This document shows positions 1 to 7,776 of a stretch of 64,000 nt of DNA, one piece after another (positions within the stretch are counted from its first letter, which is position 1; every line of letters starts with the position of its first letter). The notes under the pieces are model-generated. The model did no database searches. It was not told the DNA's origin and saw nothing but the letters and a program-made list of their open reading frames with translations. The DNA lies in assembly GCF_000425125.1 (NCBI RefSeq), contig NZ_KE384307.1:1-64000 (forward strand), read 5' to 3'. The stretch comes from Paenibacillus taiwanensis DSM 18679 (GTDB taxonomy: Bacteria > Bacillota > Bacilli > Paenibacillales > Paenibacillaceae). Made by a program: the position numbers and the translations under genes.

Positions 1-333
1 GGTAGAAAAGCTCTTGAAACCTTTTGTGACAAGTGGAAAGCAGCTTATCCCAAGGTCATTAAATCTCTATGTGAGAACCCTTATATGTTCACGTTCTACG
101 GCTTTCCTAAGCCTATCTGGAGAAGCATTTATTCAACGAATCTCATTGAATCATTCAACAAACAGATTAAGAAATACACCAAGCCAAAAGAACAGTTTCC
201 ACATGAAGAAGCATTAGAAAAGTTCTTGGTCGCACAGTTCGAAGACTACAACCATCGATTTGCTACTCGCTGTCACATAGGCTTTGATCAAGCACGTGTC
301 GAACTCCAAGCCATGTTCATCACCAAGGACTAA
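1..333 (+). CDS. IS256-family transposase, C-terminal part (cut by window edge)
   Basis: The open frame enters from the left edge without a start and ends at a TAA. The 110 visible residues match the end of mutator-type (IS256 family) DDE transposases: the run IYSTNLIESFNKQIKKYT is the conserved block that contains the last catalytic Glu (in NLIESFN), followed by the usual helical tail. Such enzymes cut and paste their own element through terminal inverted repeats. Whether the full gene is intact cannot be judged because the N-terminal two thirds lie outside the window. Confidence 0.85.
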   Translation, partial: GRKALETFCDKWKAAYPKVIKSLCENPYMFTFYGFPKPIWRSIYSTNLIESFNKQIKKYTKPKEQFPHEEALEKFLVAQFEDYNHRFATRCHIGFDQARVELQAMFITKD

Positions 334-361
334 CACTATCTTCTACAAGAGAAGGTTATCT

Positions 362-389
362 TCATTTACACATAAATCTTGACGCTACC
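362..389 (+). repeat. Probable right end of the IS256-type element
   Basis: About 30 bases after the transposase stop, an AT-rich stretch containing TTTACACATAAAT ends in TTGACGCTACC, resembling the terminal inverted repeats of IS256-family elements. The left end is outside the window, so the repeat cannot be paired and the exact boundary is an estimate. The open frame that follows immediately supports an insertion junction here. Confidence 0.4.
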
Positions 390-391
390 AG

Positions 392-577
392 TTTTCACTT
401 GTGTTATATAAAGATGGTTTATCGTTATATGTAACTAATGAAGAAGCTCTGGAAGTAATCAAGAATGGCAGGGTATTGTTTCATATAAATAAAAATAAAG
501 AGTTATCAAGAATTGATCTGGTGAATTTGACTTTTGATGAAATAAATATGATTGTTGAGGCATTGAAAGTTGTATAG
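392..577 (+). pseudogene. 3' fragment of an unknown gene cut off at the IS junction
   Basis: Directly after the presumed IS end, one frame stays open for 61 codons (reading FSLVLYKDGLSLYVTNEEAL at its start, ending in MIVEALKVV) and stops with TAG. No ribosome site precedes the only possible GTG start near 401. I read it as the tail of a gene interrupted by the element. The family is not recognised; the composition (acidic, helical C-terminus) resembles small immunity-type proteins but this is a weak impression. Confidence 0.45.
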
Positions 578-609
578 TTCAACAAATTTTGAATCCACGG
601 GAGGTAGAC

Positions 610-861
610 ATGGCTATAATTAAAATTTGGGGTAAAGATCTTGTCTGTAGCTGTTGTGGAAATACGGACTGGGACCATTCCAAGATTAGAATTACAATTT
701 GGGATATTAGTATGGGGGAAGAAGAGTCAGAACAGTCAAGGTATCTATTTAACTGCACACGATGTGGCATGGAAATGATGTTTGGCAAGATTTATGATTG
801 GGATAATAGTCGTCTAAATATAGTTATTGTTGAAGAAGAAACTAAAGATATATCTACTTGA
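610..861 (+). CDS. Small zinc-ribbon-like protein
   Basis: Hypothetical 83-residue protein. The start at 610 is chosen because GGGAGG lies six bases upstream; the frame is open further 5' but without a better site. Two cysteine knuckles (CSCCGN near residue 14 and CTRCGM near residue 57) could bind one zinc, as in zinc-ribbon proteins. The rest is rich in Asp, Trp and Ile. It follows the truncated fragment by about 30 bases and may have belonged to the same small-gene locus. No function can be assigned. Confidence 0.6.
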   Translation: MAIIKIWGKDLVCSCCGNTDWDHSKIRITIWDISMGEEESEQSRYLFNCTRCGMEMMFGKIYDWDNSRLNIVIVEEETKDIST

Positions 862-1054
862 ACCACGTGAGAGTTTGCTACACATTCCTTTCAACACTAA
901 ACAGCAATGCTTCCCCTATAACAAACAGATTGTTGGTATCTAGGTCTCACAAACAAGCAAGGTGAAAGCTTAACTAATACAGGCACTTGAAGCTGGACCA
1001 TCCCTAGCTTCCTCATTCCATTACATCAAACTTGAAAAGAAAGAGAGATTATTA

Positions 1055-1372
1055 TTGCTAACCACTATTGATTTTACACCTGGTAAAATAACCTACAATG
1101 AATTTCATTTTGAACCACAACTTCCCTTAGCCGAACAGATATGGTCATTAAAGCATGATATTTTGCAAGTGGCTTTTGAAGATGAACGATTTATTCTGGA
1201 TGTAGGTTGGCTTCCTGAGTTTGATGTGGAGCGAGGCAACTTTATTGTGGTCATCGTAGAAAACTATGATTGGGATCATCCCATATATGAAAACAAAACA
1301 AACGAGATGTTTGCACTTACAACGTACATAGAAGATGCTATAACATTGATAAGAAGACGTATAACCTTATAA
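1055..1372 (+). CDS. Hypothetical 105-residue protein
   Basis: The frame opens with TTG after a GAGAG ribosome site. The protein is acidic, with a central segment (ILDVGWLPEFD, then FIVVIVENYDWDHP) of alternating strands seen in many small orphan proteins near toxin-immunity loci. I do not recognise a named family. Its position among other small hypothetical genes beside an insertion sequence fits an accessory locus, but no cognate toxin is visible. Confidence 0.5.
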   Translation: MLTTIDFTPGKITYNEFHFEPQLPLAEQIWSLKHDILQVAFEDERFILDVGWLPEFDVERGNFIVVIVENYDWDHPIYENKTNEMFALTTYIEDAITLIRRRITL

Positions 1373-1487
1373 ATGAATTAAATCCGACTCAAATGATCCA
1401 CAGTAAGGGGGGCGTATATTGTTTTCCTGTTACTATGGCTGTTGAACCCCACATGAATATTCTTTGATTAGGTTTGGAGGCTAATAT

Positions 1488-2141
1488 TTGCGATACCAAG
1501 AGACTTTGCTGTTTTTTCATGAATTATTCCATAGGCAGGCAGTTGCTAGTGGCGATATCGTTCACCTCGTTAACGCTGCACTATTCCATTTGTCTAACGA
1601 GGAGAAAATTCAATTACATAATAATTTGACTGACGCAGCTCTAAATGGGCTGTATCCCTTGCTTGATCAGTTGCTCTTGCCTACGGAAGCGAAGGAACAC
1701 ATGATGTACAAGTATTTTTTAGTTGTATCTAATGCAGCAGCACAACAGCAGGTAGACAGTAGATTACTCCTGCAAATTTGTAGTGAGCATGATCGAACTT
1801 CTTATGTGGCATTTGAAAGCTTGCTAATATCTCTGCTAAAAGAAGACCGAATTCACGAAAGTGACCTCACCATACTTGAACATATCCATACGAAGGCAAT
1901 AATAAAAGAGACATTTGCAAGTAAAATGCGCGCTCAGACCGCGAGCGGCAAACAGTTGTCTCCGAATGATGTGAAGAAGCTGCTGGAATACGAGAAGTAT
2001 GCCATGTTACAAGAAGCTTTGTTGCAAAATGACGTTGCATACGAAGCACTATCCTTGTTTGTCCTGCCAAACAAAGGGGAGCGTAACTATAAATACAAAA
2101 ATAGACTGCATTTATGTGCTTCACAGATGTTAAGGAAATAG
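1488..2141 (+). CDS. Hypothetical helical protein
   Basis: This 217-residue protein starts with TTG eight bases after a GGAGG ribosome site. It is predicted to be almost all helical and soluble, with many Leu, Gln and Ala residues and no signal peptide or membrane segment. The region near residue 155 (SPNDVKKLLEYEKYAMLQEAL) could form a short coiled coil. No catalytic motif is seen and the family is not recognised. Confidence 0.55.
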   Translation: MRYQETLLFFHELFHRQAVASGDIVHLVNAALFHLSNEEKIQLHNNLTDAALNGLYPLLDQLLLPTEAKEHMMYKYFLVVSNAAAQQQVDSRLLLQICSEHDRTSYVAFESLLISLLKEDRIHESDLTILEHIHTKAIIKETFASKMRAQTASGKQLSPNDVKKLLEYEKYAMLQEALLQNDVAYEALSLFVLPNKGERNYKYKNRLHLCASQMLRK

Positions 2142-2142
2142 G

Positions 2143-2183
2143 TTGACATTTATCTCGAAAACATATATCTTGAAATAAAGATA
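2143..2183 (+). promoter_or_regulatory. Promoter with MhqR-like operator upstream of the dioxygenase gene
   Basis: TTGACA (2143-2148) is followed 17 bases on by TATCTT. Overlapping that -10 is TATCTTGAAATAAAGATA (2166-2183), a 5-8-5 inverted repeat with the same half-sites and spacing as the Bacillus subtilis MhqR operator (TATCT-N8-AGATA). A second half-site-like TATCTCGAA lies at 2151. The gene that follows is of the type MhqR controls, so the match is meaningful. Confidence 0.6.
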
Positions 2184-2268
2184 ATAAACATAACCAAGTA
2201 ATCATTCGTTCAATTCATTATTTGAAACATAAGTTTAGGTCAACATATAATCAGGAGGATGATCCGTC

Positions 2269-3237
2269 ATGGAATTAAAGGGACTTCATCACGTATCAGC
2301 GTTAACGGCGAATGCGGCCGCCAACTTTGAATTTTACACGCAGGTTATGGGCATGCGCCTCGTCAAAAAGACCGTCAACCAAGATGACACATCCGTCTAT
2401 CACCTATTCTATGGTGACGATCAAGCAAATCCAGGGACGGAATTGACGTTTTTTGAAATTCCAAACGCAGGGCGAAATCGGGACGGAGTGGATAGCATCT
2501 CGGGGACCTCACTCCGTGTTGCGAGTGATCAAGCTTTGTCATACTGGAAGCAGCGTCTGGAGCAGTTTGACGTGGAGCATGAAGAGATTAAGCAGCGCTT
2601 CGGTCGAGCGACGCTTGCGCTCCGTGATCCGGAAGGCATGCGTCTTATACTCGTCTCAGACGAGAGGAATACGGGAGTAGCCGGCGGAATACCATGGGCA
2701 GGCAGTGCTATCCCGCAAGAGTTTGGCGTTGTTGGCTTAGGTCCGGTGCAGCTTACGGTGCGGGAACCGGAGGCGACCGCCTATGTCCTTACCGAAATTA
2801 TGGGTTTCCAGTTCAAGGGAGCTTATCCTGCTCTAGTAGAAGGTCAACCTGACATTCAGGTATATGAGACTGGGCAAGGGGGCACGGGAGCAGAGGTTCA
2901 TATTGAGCCGCGCACAGACCTTGCTGAAGAGCGCCTTGGACGGGGCGGTGTTCACCACGTTGCGTTTCGGGTGGAAAATGAGGCAGAACTGCGCAAGTGG
3001 GTAGACCACATTCAAGACATGCGCCTGCCAAGCTCTGGCTTCGTAGATCGTTATTACTTCGGCGCGTTATATTTCCGTGAGCCAAACGGTATTTTGTTTG
3101 AGCTATCGACGGATGGCCCGGGATTCGACGTGGACGAGGATATGCTTCGTCTAGGTGAGAAGCTGGCGCTGCCGCCGTTTTTGGAGGAAAAACGAGAGCA
3201 GATTGAAGCAAAATTAAAACCTTTGGTTACGACATAA
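2269..3237 (+). CDS. mhqO: Ring-cleaving dioxygenase of the glyoxalase superfamily (MhqO-like)
   Basis: Cytosolic vicinal-oxygen-chelate enzyme of 322 residues, the usual length, with two glyoxalase modules (about 1-140 and 150-290). Metal-ligand positions are visible as LHHVSA near residue 7, GVHHVAF near 225 and FREPNGILFEL near 270. B. subtilis MhqO and MhqA are thiol-independent dioxygenases induced by hydroquinones and catechols and repressed by MhqR. Here the start has AGGAGG nine bases upstream, and an MhqR-like operator lies in the promoter. No mhqR gene is within the window. Confidence 0.85.
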   Translation: MELKGLHHVSALTANAAANFEFYTQVMGMRLVKKTVNQDDTSVYHLFYGDDQANPGTELTFFEIPNAGRNRDGVDSISGTSLRVASDQALSYWKQRLEQFDVEHEEIKQRFGRATLALRDPEGMRLILVSDERNTGVAGGIPWAGSAIPQEFGVVGLGPVQLTVREPEATAYVLTEIMGFQFKGAYPALVEGQPDIQVYETGQGGTGAEVHIEPRTDLAEERLGRGGVHHVAFRVENEAELRKWVDHIQDMRLPSSGFVDRYYFGALYFREPNGILFELSTDGPGFDVDEDMLRLGEKLALPPFLEEKREQIEAKLKPLVTT

Positions 3238-3317
3238 ATAAAGCAGCACGCAATAAGAGAAGTGAACGGCACACCAGTTATAGGAAGCATGTAAGGTTAG
3301 CCCGAGTTAACAATAAA

Positions 3318-3353
3318 GCAGGAGGGCATCCCGTCCATTGGATACCCTCCTGC
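3318..3353. terminator. Intrinsic terminator between convergent genes
   Basis: GCAGGAGGG and CCCTCCTGC form a perfect stem, extended inward by ATCC/GGAT. On the minus strand it is followed by TTTATT, so it best serves the leftward gene, but it can stop both directions. Confidence 0.7.
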
Positions 3354-3397
3354 CTATGTTCATGCTAACGGGTGTACAAGTACATTACACGCTAACT

Positions 3398-4030
3398 CTA
3401 TTTAGTTGTTGGCTTCGCTTTCCCTTGCTCAATGGCAATCGTTCCTTTCCAATTGCCTGTTGTGTTGCCGATCCGATTCACATCCACTTTCAGGAAGACC
3501 GATTGAGGCAGACTTTTGCCGCTAGTGACAAATGCAAGCACCCCTTCAGGCTTATCCTGATCTGCAATGCCCGTGTCCAGCTCAGCCCCTGTCACATCTG
3601 TCGGGTGGAAAGGCAGGTTGTCATGATCGCTGTCAAGGAAATTTAACACGCTAAAGCCTTCGTGCTGAGGCTCCTGATAAGTTGGTTTGTCTACCTGACG
3701 GCCCTCCTTTTTTGCCATCTGACAGTATATTTAACCCCGTTGTATCAAACTCATATGGAACCAAGCTGCATCTTGCTGTTCAATACGGTAATGAATAAGT
3801 ATTTTAGTATCTTCCACAACCATTTCTTTAAAATGAATCGTAAGGCCTTGATCGGTAATTTTCTGATCGATCAGGATAGATAGACCTTTGGACAAGGCAT
3901 CCTTAACGCCTCGATCAACCAAACCATTCAGGTTGGCTTCCTCCTTGGCAAAGTACGAGCCACTAAACGCGTAAGCCCCAGTCGGGATAATAACCGCTGC
4001 CAAGCAAAGAGCAATTATTTTCTTTTTCAT
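3398..4030 (-). pseudogene. DUF4179-type anti-sigma/secreted protein gene with two frameshifts
   Basis: The leftward frame starts with MKKKIIALCLAAVIIPTGAY, a signal or anchor segment, and continues as a DUF4179-type sequence to residue 90. There one missing base (near 3765) shifts the frame, so the in-phase reading stops at a TAA after MSLIQRG. The shifted frame reads LVPYEFDTTGLNILSDGKK and an extra A in a run of six (near 3710) restores the original phase, which continues with GRQVDKPTYQEP to the end at 3398. Two compensating indels around an internal stop mark a broken gene, unless they are homopolymer sequencing errors. DUF4179 proteins normally follow an ECF sigma gene, and a remnant of one lies just upstream. 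Confidence 0.7.
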
Positions 4031-4132
4031 TGTTTTATGCTCCTTTTGCTGATGATGATAAATACATGACCGTTTGACACGCTCGTCAAGTTCAGGAGGT
4101 GTATGAAGCTGATTGATTCGGTAAGACTTTGC

Positions 4133-4345
4133 TTAATTTTGTTTGAGATAGACATGTTCGGACATTCCCTCCTGTTGAAGCTGCTGGTTATACCGTTTGC
4201 GTATTTGTTTTAGCGCCAGATGAGTTCTTGATTTCACCGTGCCTATTGGGACCTGAAGCAAGGATGTCTCTATAGAGGTAAAATTACCACTCTTCGTATG
4301 TTGGATTAACCACCATCCTGTAACAACAACAGCAGCACAGCACAA
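4133..4345 (-). pseudogene. C-terminal remnant of an ECF sigma factor
   Basis: The last 45 residues (VPIGTVKSRTHLALKQIRK and onward) are the end of sigma region 4 of an ECF sigma factor, the helix that contacts -35 elements. The residues before it (starting MCCAAVVVTGW) are unrelated and regions 2 and most of 4 are absent. The remnant sits directly upstream of the broken DUF4179 gene, the normal operon partner, so the pair has decayed together. To its right, GGACACTTTG and CAAAGTG-type inverted bases (4388-4412) may be an old insertion-sequence end. Confidence 0.6.
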
Positions 4346-4553
4346 AAAAGCACCAGCGAGACAGATTGAAATATGACCCGCAGTTGGTCACTTTTTTCAA
4401 AGTGTCCATCTTACGGTTCACAGTTCAAATTGACCGTACAGATTGGTCTGCCAAGCGGTGCCTGTGGCTAATTTATATAATCAATAGTAGTTTAGGGATC
4501 AGCTCAATAAAATGCAGTCATAACATGATTTAAGATGTCAAATATGCTAGGAT

Positions 4554-5099
4554 TTATTGCTGTGCCTTTTCCTTTGGCCATAGCGTATAGCTGAAGCTCC
4601 AAATAAAGTCAATCAACAAAATAATCGTCCACAATCGCGCCGTTCCAAGCATCGTATCGGTTGTCGCTGGGCGGTCTACGATCCAGATGATGCCGCCCAA
4701 TAAGGCGATGCCGATCGACCCTGCAAGCACATGTCGATACCAGCCAAGTCGTTCTTTCTTGGCTCGTGAGAGGTAAGCTTGTCGGGGCGGCTGGGCTGGT
4801 TGCTGGGAGCTTCCGCCGAATAGATGAATAAAGCGTTTGTCGGCCCATTGCACCATACTTTTGCCGAAGGCAATCGTAGCTCCAACGTACACCGCAGCCA
4901 AGCTGTGGAACACATTAGCTTCAGCGCCGTTACGAAGATCAATGACCGTAAAGGCTATTAACAGCACATCGATAACAGGTGTACATAACAAGAAGATGGC
5001 ACCAAGGGTAGGTTGTCTTAATTTATATCTCACAAACAAACCTAACAAAATAAAAATCCAAAATCCGATTTCGCAAGCCAGGATGAGCCAGCCAATCAT
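4554..5099 (-). CDS. ymcC: YmcC-like integral membrane protein
   Basis: This 181-residue protein has about five hydrophobic segments: three in the first 90 residues and two near the C-terminus, split by a polar loop rich in Gln and Pro (SSQQPAQPPRQ) around residue 95-105. Size and pattern fit B. subtilis YmcC, a membrane protein of unknown role. It is divergent from a TetR gene, exactly as ymcC is next to pksA in B. subtilis. Function unknown; a role in export or envelope is only a guess. Confidence 0.6.
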   Translation of the reverse strand: MIGWLILACEIGFWIFILLGLFVRYKLRQPTLGAIFLLCTPVIDVLLIAFTVIDLRNGAEANVFHSLAAVYVGATIAFGKSMVQWADKRFIHLFGGSSQQPAQPPRQAYLSRAKKERLGWYRHVLAGSIGIALLGGIIWIVDRPATTDTMLGTARLWTIILLIDFIWSFSYTLWPKEKAQQ

Positions 5100-5108
5100 A
5101 ACGCCACT

Positions 5109-5159
5109 CCTTTTTAATACAGTTGTATTATTTAATTTAGCACGACTGTATTAAAAAGG
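5109..5159. promoter_or_regulatory. Perfect 15-bp inverted repeat in the ymcC/tetR divergent promoter
   Basis: CCTTTTTAATACAGT (5109-5123) and ACTGTATTAAAAAGG (5145-5159) are exact inverted copies, 21 bases apart, filling the short gap between the divergent genes. The left half also contains the small palindrome AATACAGTTGTATT. This is the expected place and form for the operator of the adjacent TetR repressor, which would control both genes. Confidence 0.7.
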
Positions 5160-5181
5160 CAATATCGGTTATACTGAGAGC

Positions 5182-5772
5182 ATGCCTAAAATTGTAGATC
5201 ATCTCAAACAGAAAGAAAAATTGGCGGAAGCCACGTGGAGAGTTATTTTGCGAGACGGACTGGAACGTGCATCCGTACGCAACATTGCACTAGAAGCTGG
5301 AATATCCGTAGGCTCCATGAGACATTACTTCTCCACCCAATCTGAGCTCATAGCCTTCTCGATGCGACTTGTTTCTGAGCGGGTGAAGCACCGGATTAGC
5401 AGCATTTCGTATACGGGCAATACGCTAGAAGACATTGAACTGTTGCTTTGCGAGATTTTGCCTATGGATGAAGAACGTAGCGCGGAAATGGAGGTATGGC
5501 TTGGCTTTACGGCCAAAGCGCTAGTAGATCCGACTCTTCATACGTTGAGCAGCGAAGTGTATGAGGAACTAAGACGGGCTATTTCAAGTGTGATTGAAGC
5601 ATTGATCACGTCGGGACTGGCACATGAAACATTGGATCGTGAGGTGGAGACGGAGCGTTTCTATGCCGTTATTGACGGTCTGGCGGTACATGCCGTTGTG
5701 ATGCCGAGCCGTCTGAGCCCGGACATGATCAGGGCCGTTATAGCTGCTCACTTACAATCTCTATGTAAGTGA
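5182..5772 (+). CDS. pksA: TetR-family regulator (PksA/BetI-like)
   Basis: Cytosolic one-component regulator of 196 residues, typical length. The N-terminal helix-turn-helix covers about residues 15-55 (RASVRNIALEAGISVGSMRHYF), and the rest is a TetR C-terminal ligand domain of the BetI type (residues 80-195). It is divergent from a ymcC-like gene with a perfect inverted repeat between. In B. subtilis the pksA-ymcC pair marks the left end of the bacillaene locus. Here no PKS gene adjoins it; the PKS cluster begins about 25 kb further right. The symbol is by analogy. Confidence 0.65.
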   Translation: MPKIVDHLKQKEKLAEATWRVILRDGLERASVRNIALEAGISVGSMRHYFSTQSELIAFSMRLVSERVKHRISSISYTGNTLEDIELLLCEILPMDEERSAEMEVWLGFTAKALVDPTLHTLSSEVYEELRRAISSVIEALITSGLAHETLDREVETERFYAVIDGLAVHAVVMPSRLSPDMIRAVIAAHLQSLCK

Positions 5773-6103
5773 TTGGGGTATATTAGAGCTTGGAAGTACA
5801 TAATAGGCAGTCATTGTATCCTGCTGCCAACTATGAAGCCGCCTGAACCACGGTGATAAGTGGATCTGACGGCTTTGTTGCGGGAGCACCCAGAGGCAGA
5901 TACGATTCGTCTTGTGTATCGGGGAGGGACGGTCATGGATCAAGACTTTGAAGCAGGTATCGTCTAGGCGACTGGAAGAGCGGAATTTGGCGCTGTCTTA
6001 GTGGTTCAGCCCGAACAAGCTATTCTATGGAAGCATTTACTGTAGAATCACAGAAATGGTGAGGGTTGTCTAGCAGAACCACAACAGCAAAGGGGGACGC
6101 CGG
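5773..6103 (+). other. Intergenic stretch with gene debris
   Basis: A rightward frame around 5860-5968 reads LREHPEADTIRLVYRGG and stops at a TAG. After a slip, another short open stretch reads FGAVLVVQPEQAILWKHLL. This looks like the eroded tail of a gene, but no family can be named. No RNA gene or clear terminator is seen. Confidence 0.3.
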
Positions 6104-6718
6104 ATGTTCGATTTTATGACGCCGTTCTATTTGCATTACTATAATAGCCGCGCATGGATGGATACTTATTGGATGGGACATCCCGTATATAAATGTCCAT
6201 TGGATTTGTTTCTATACCAGGAAATTCTTTTTACCGTAAAGCCGGACATCATTGTGGAATGCGGAACAAATGTAGGCGGAAGCGCACTTTACTTGGCCCA
6301 GATGTGTGATCTCATGAACAAAGGGCGAATCATTACCGTCGATATTGTAGAGTTCGAACGGACCAAGCACGATCGTATTACTTATCTGACAGGAGATTCA
6401 GCTTCCGTAGATACGTTTAATCGTATTAAACAATTCATTAATTCAGGGGATGTCGTATTGGTCATTTTAGATTCAGATCATACAGAACAGCATGTCTATA
6501 AGGAATTAATGCTGTATCATCAACTCGTTACAGTAGGCAGCTACGTCATTGTGGAAGATACCATCTTGGGTCATCCCGTATATCCTGAGCTGCTGCCAGG
6601 ACCGATGGAAGCAGTAGCCCGATTCCTTCCCGATCATGATGAATTTAGGATCGATAAGAGTAAACATAAATTTCATCTCACGTTTAACCCAAATGGTTAT
6701 TTACAGCGAGTGAAGTAG
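6104..6718 (+). CDS. CmcI-like cephalosporin hydroxylase/methyltransferase family protein
   Basis: A 204-residue SAM-dependent methyltransferase-type protein. The glycine-rich SAM site is seen as IIVECGTNVGGSALYLA (about residues 50-66), then the acidic residue in IITVDIVE and the DSDHTEQHV segment near residue 125, the block typical of the CmcI/rhamnosyl O-methyltransferase family that binds Mg. Homologues methylate sugars or assist cephamycin hydroxylation; the substrate here is unknown. The start has AGGGGGA upstream. It stands alone, followed by a terminator. Confidence 0.75.
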   Translation: MFDFMTPFYLHYYNSRAWMDTYWMGHPVYKCPLDLFLYQEILFTVKPDIIVECGTNVGGSALYLAQMCDLMNKGRIITVDIVEFERTKHDRITYLTGDSASVDTFNRIKQFINSGDVVLVILDSDHTEQHVYKELMLYHQLVTVGSYVIVEDTILGHPVYPELLPGPMEAVARFLPDHDEFRIDKSKHKFHLTFNPNGYLQRVK

Positions 6719-6768
6719 GGGATCAAGGATTAACTGTTGACCAGCAGCGATCAATGAGAACAATTGCT

Positions 6769-6796
6769 AGGGCTGACAAAGCCCTTTTCTTTTTGA
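6769..6796 (+). terminator. Intrinsic terminator
   Basis: AGGGCT, a five-base loop and AGCCCT are followed by TTTCTTTTT. It closes the methyltransferase gene. Confidence 0.7.
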
Positions 6797-6885
6797 TTTA
6801 AGGCATGGTCTTTTCGTTTTAGGAATAGAGGGTATACTATACCTAAGGGCTTTTATTTACTTTTACATGGAAAGAGGTTCAATTG

Positions 6886-7296
6886 ATGTCAACCATTCAC
6901 ACATTATCTCATCAGGCCAGACCTAGCCTAGGGGTGACTATAAACAAGTTTATTAAGGAAGTACAAGGCACCATTTACAAACCTTATACGGAAGCAGAAG
7001 TGGAACGAATTACAACTAAGGTGAAGTTGTTCTATGAATACAGTAAACCGACCAAACAAACGTCGTATTATGCAGAAATAAAGGGAAAACTTAGCGATCC
7101 ACAATTTATGATGGATTTGACGGAAGAAGTCAGACGTTTTCTTGATAACCGCCCTACACAAGCGCGGTATGATGAATACATAAATTTATGTGCACAGTAT
7201 CAGCTAACACCAAAGGTTATAGCTAACAAGCAGAAGCTAGAGGCGAGAATGGACAAAATAATGAGTACAAATGGTGAAACACAGGATATCAAATGA
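6886..7296 (+). CDS. Hypothetical 136-residue protein
   Basis: ATG at 6886 is chosen over the TTG three bases earlier; AGAGG lies 12 bases upstream. The protein is basic to neutral, helical and soluble, without membrane or signal segments and without a motif I recognise. It has its own upstream region after the terminator of the previous gene, so it is probably monocistronic. Confidence 0.5.
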   Translation: MSTIHTLSHQARPSLGVTINKFIKEVQGTIYKPYTEAEVERITTKVKLFYEYSKPTKQTSYYAEIKGKLSDPQFMMDLTEEVRRFLDNRPTQARYDEYINLCAQYQLTPKVIANKQKLEARMDKIMSTNGETQDIK

Positions 7297-7494
7297 ACAT
7301 GCACTAATGTTAGTTAGACTGACCTTTAGCACAGAAATATACATTGTGCAAACCAATTATTAATGGTAAGTTATTTGTAATTTTTAGGAACGGAGGGTTC
7401 ATGTAATGGCATTTTACAGATTCCGATTGAACGCTATTTGCAATTAATTGCATAGTGCTTTTAATTCTGCCTTGTGCAGGATATCGGGATAGGT

Positions 7495-7602
7495 ATGTCT
7501 ATTGACATGAATTCTTATCATAAATGGATAGGTCTTCAACGTTGGAGAAGAGCTAAGAGAGTCGAGCATGGAACTTGCGGCGTGGCCGTATATGTTGCGT
7601 AG
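7495..7602 (+). CDS. Candidate leader peptide upstream of the macrolide phosphotransferase
   Basis: A 35-codon ORF starts with ATG after a weak GGGATAGG ribosome site and ends in TAG. Residues 14-22 read LQRWRRAKR, which contains the Arg-X-Arg pattern at which macrolide-bound ribosomes are known to stall. An intrinsic terminator and then the phosphotransferase start lie downstream. Known Arg-X-Arg leaders carry the motif nearer the N-terminus, so the match is suggestive only. Confidence 0.35.
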   Translation: MSIDMNSYHKWIGLQRWRRAKRVEHGTCGVAVYVA

Positions 7603-7632
7603 GTTGTATTCTTTTGGCTCTGAACTTCATAG

Positions 7633-7671
7633 TCTCCGTCATGAATCTCCGTCATAAATCTCAGTCGTGGA
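7633..7671 (+). repeat. Three tandem 13-bp repeats in the mph leader
   Basis: TCTCCGTCATGAA, TCTCCGTCATAAA and TCTCAGTCGTGGA follow each other without gaps, drifting progressively. They lie between the putative leader ORF and the terminator. Role unknown. Confidence 0.6.
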
Positions 7672-7700
7672 TTGAATGACTTCTATTCCGATATACCTGT

Positions 7701-7727
7701 GCACAGACAGAAGTGTTTGTGCTTTTT
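7701..7727 (+). terminator. Terminator-like hairpin before mph (possible attenuator)
   Basis: GCACAGAC and GTTTGTGC pair with one G-T, with a six-base loop, and are followed by TTTTT. It lies 50 bases before the mph start and inside its apparent leader, so it may act as an attenuator rather than as the end of an upstream unit. Confidence 0.5.
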
Positions 7728-7776
7728 ATGTTGTTTTGGGACTATAAACAGGTATGAATTAGAGGAGAGTACACTT

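Noticed and set aside
7406-7447. A 13-codon ORF (MAFYRFRLNAICN) with GGAGGG upstream as a second leader peptide of mph
   Set aside because: It contains an R-F-R but lies nearly 400 bases before mph and upstream of the better candidate; too short to support on its own.
7672-7776. In-frame 35-codon N-terminal extension of the macrolide phosphotransferase
   Set aside because: It runs through a terminator-like hairpin, has no ribosome site, and the family starts near the ATG at 7777.
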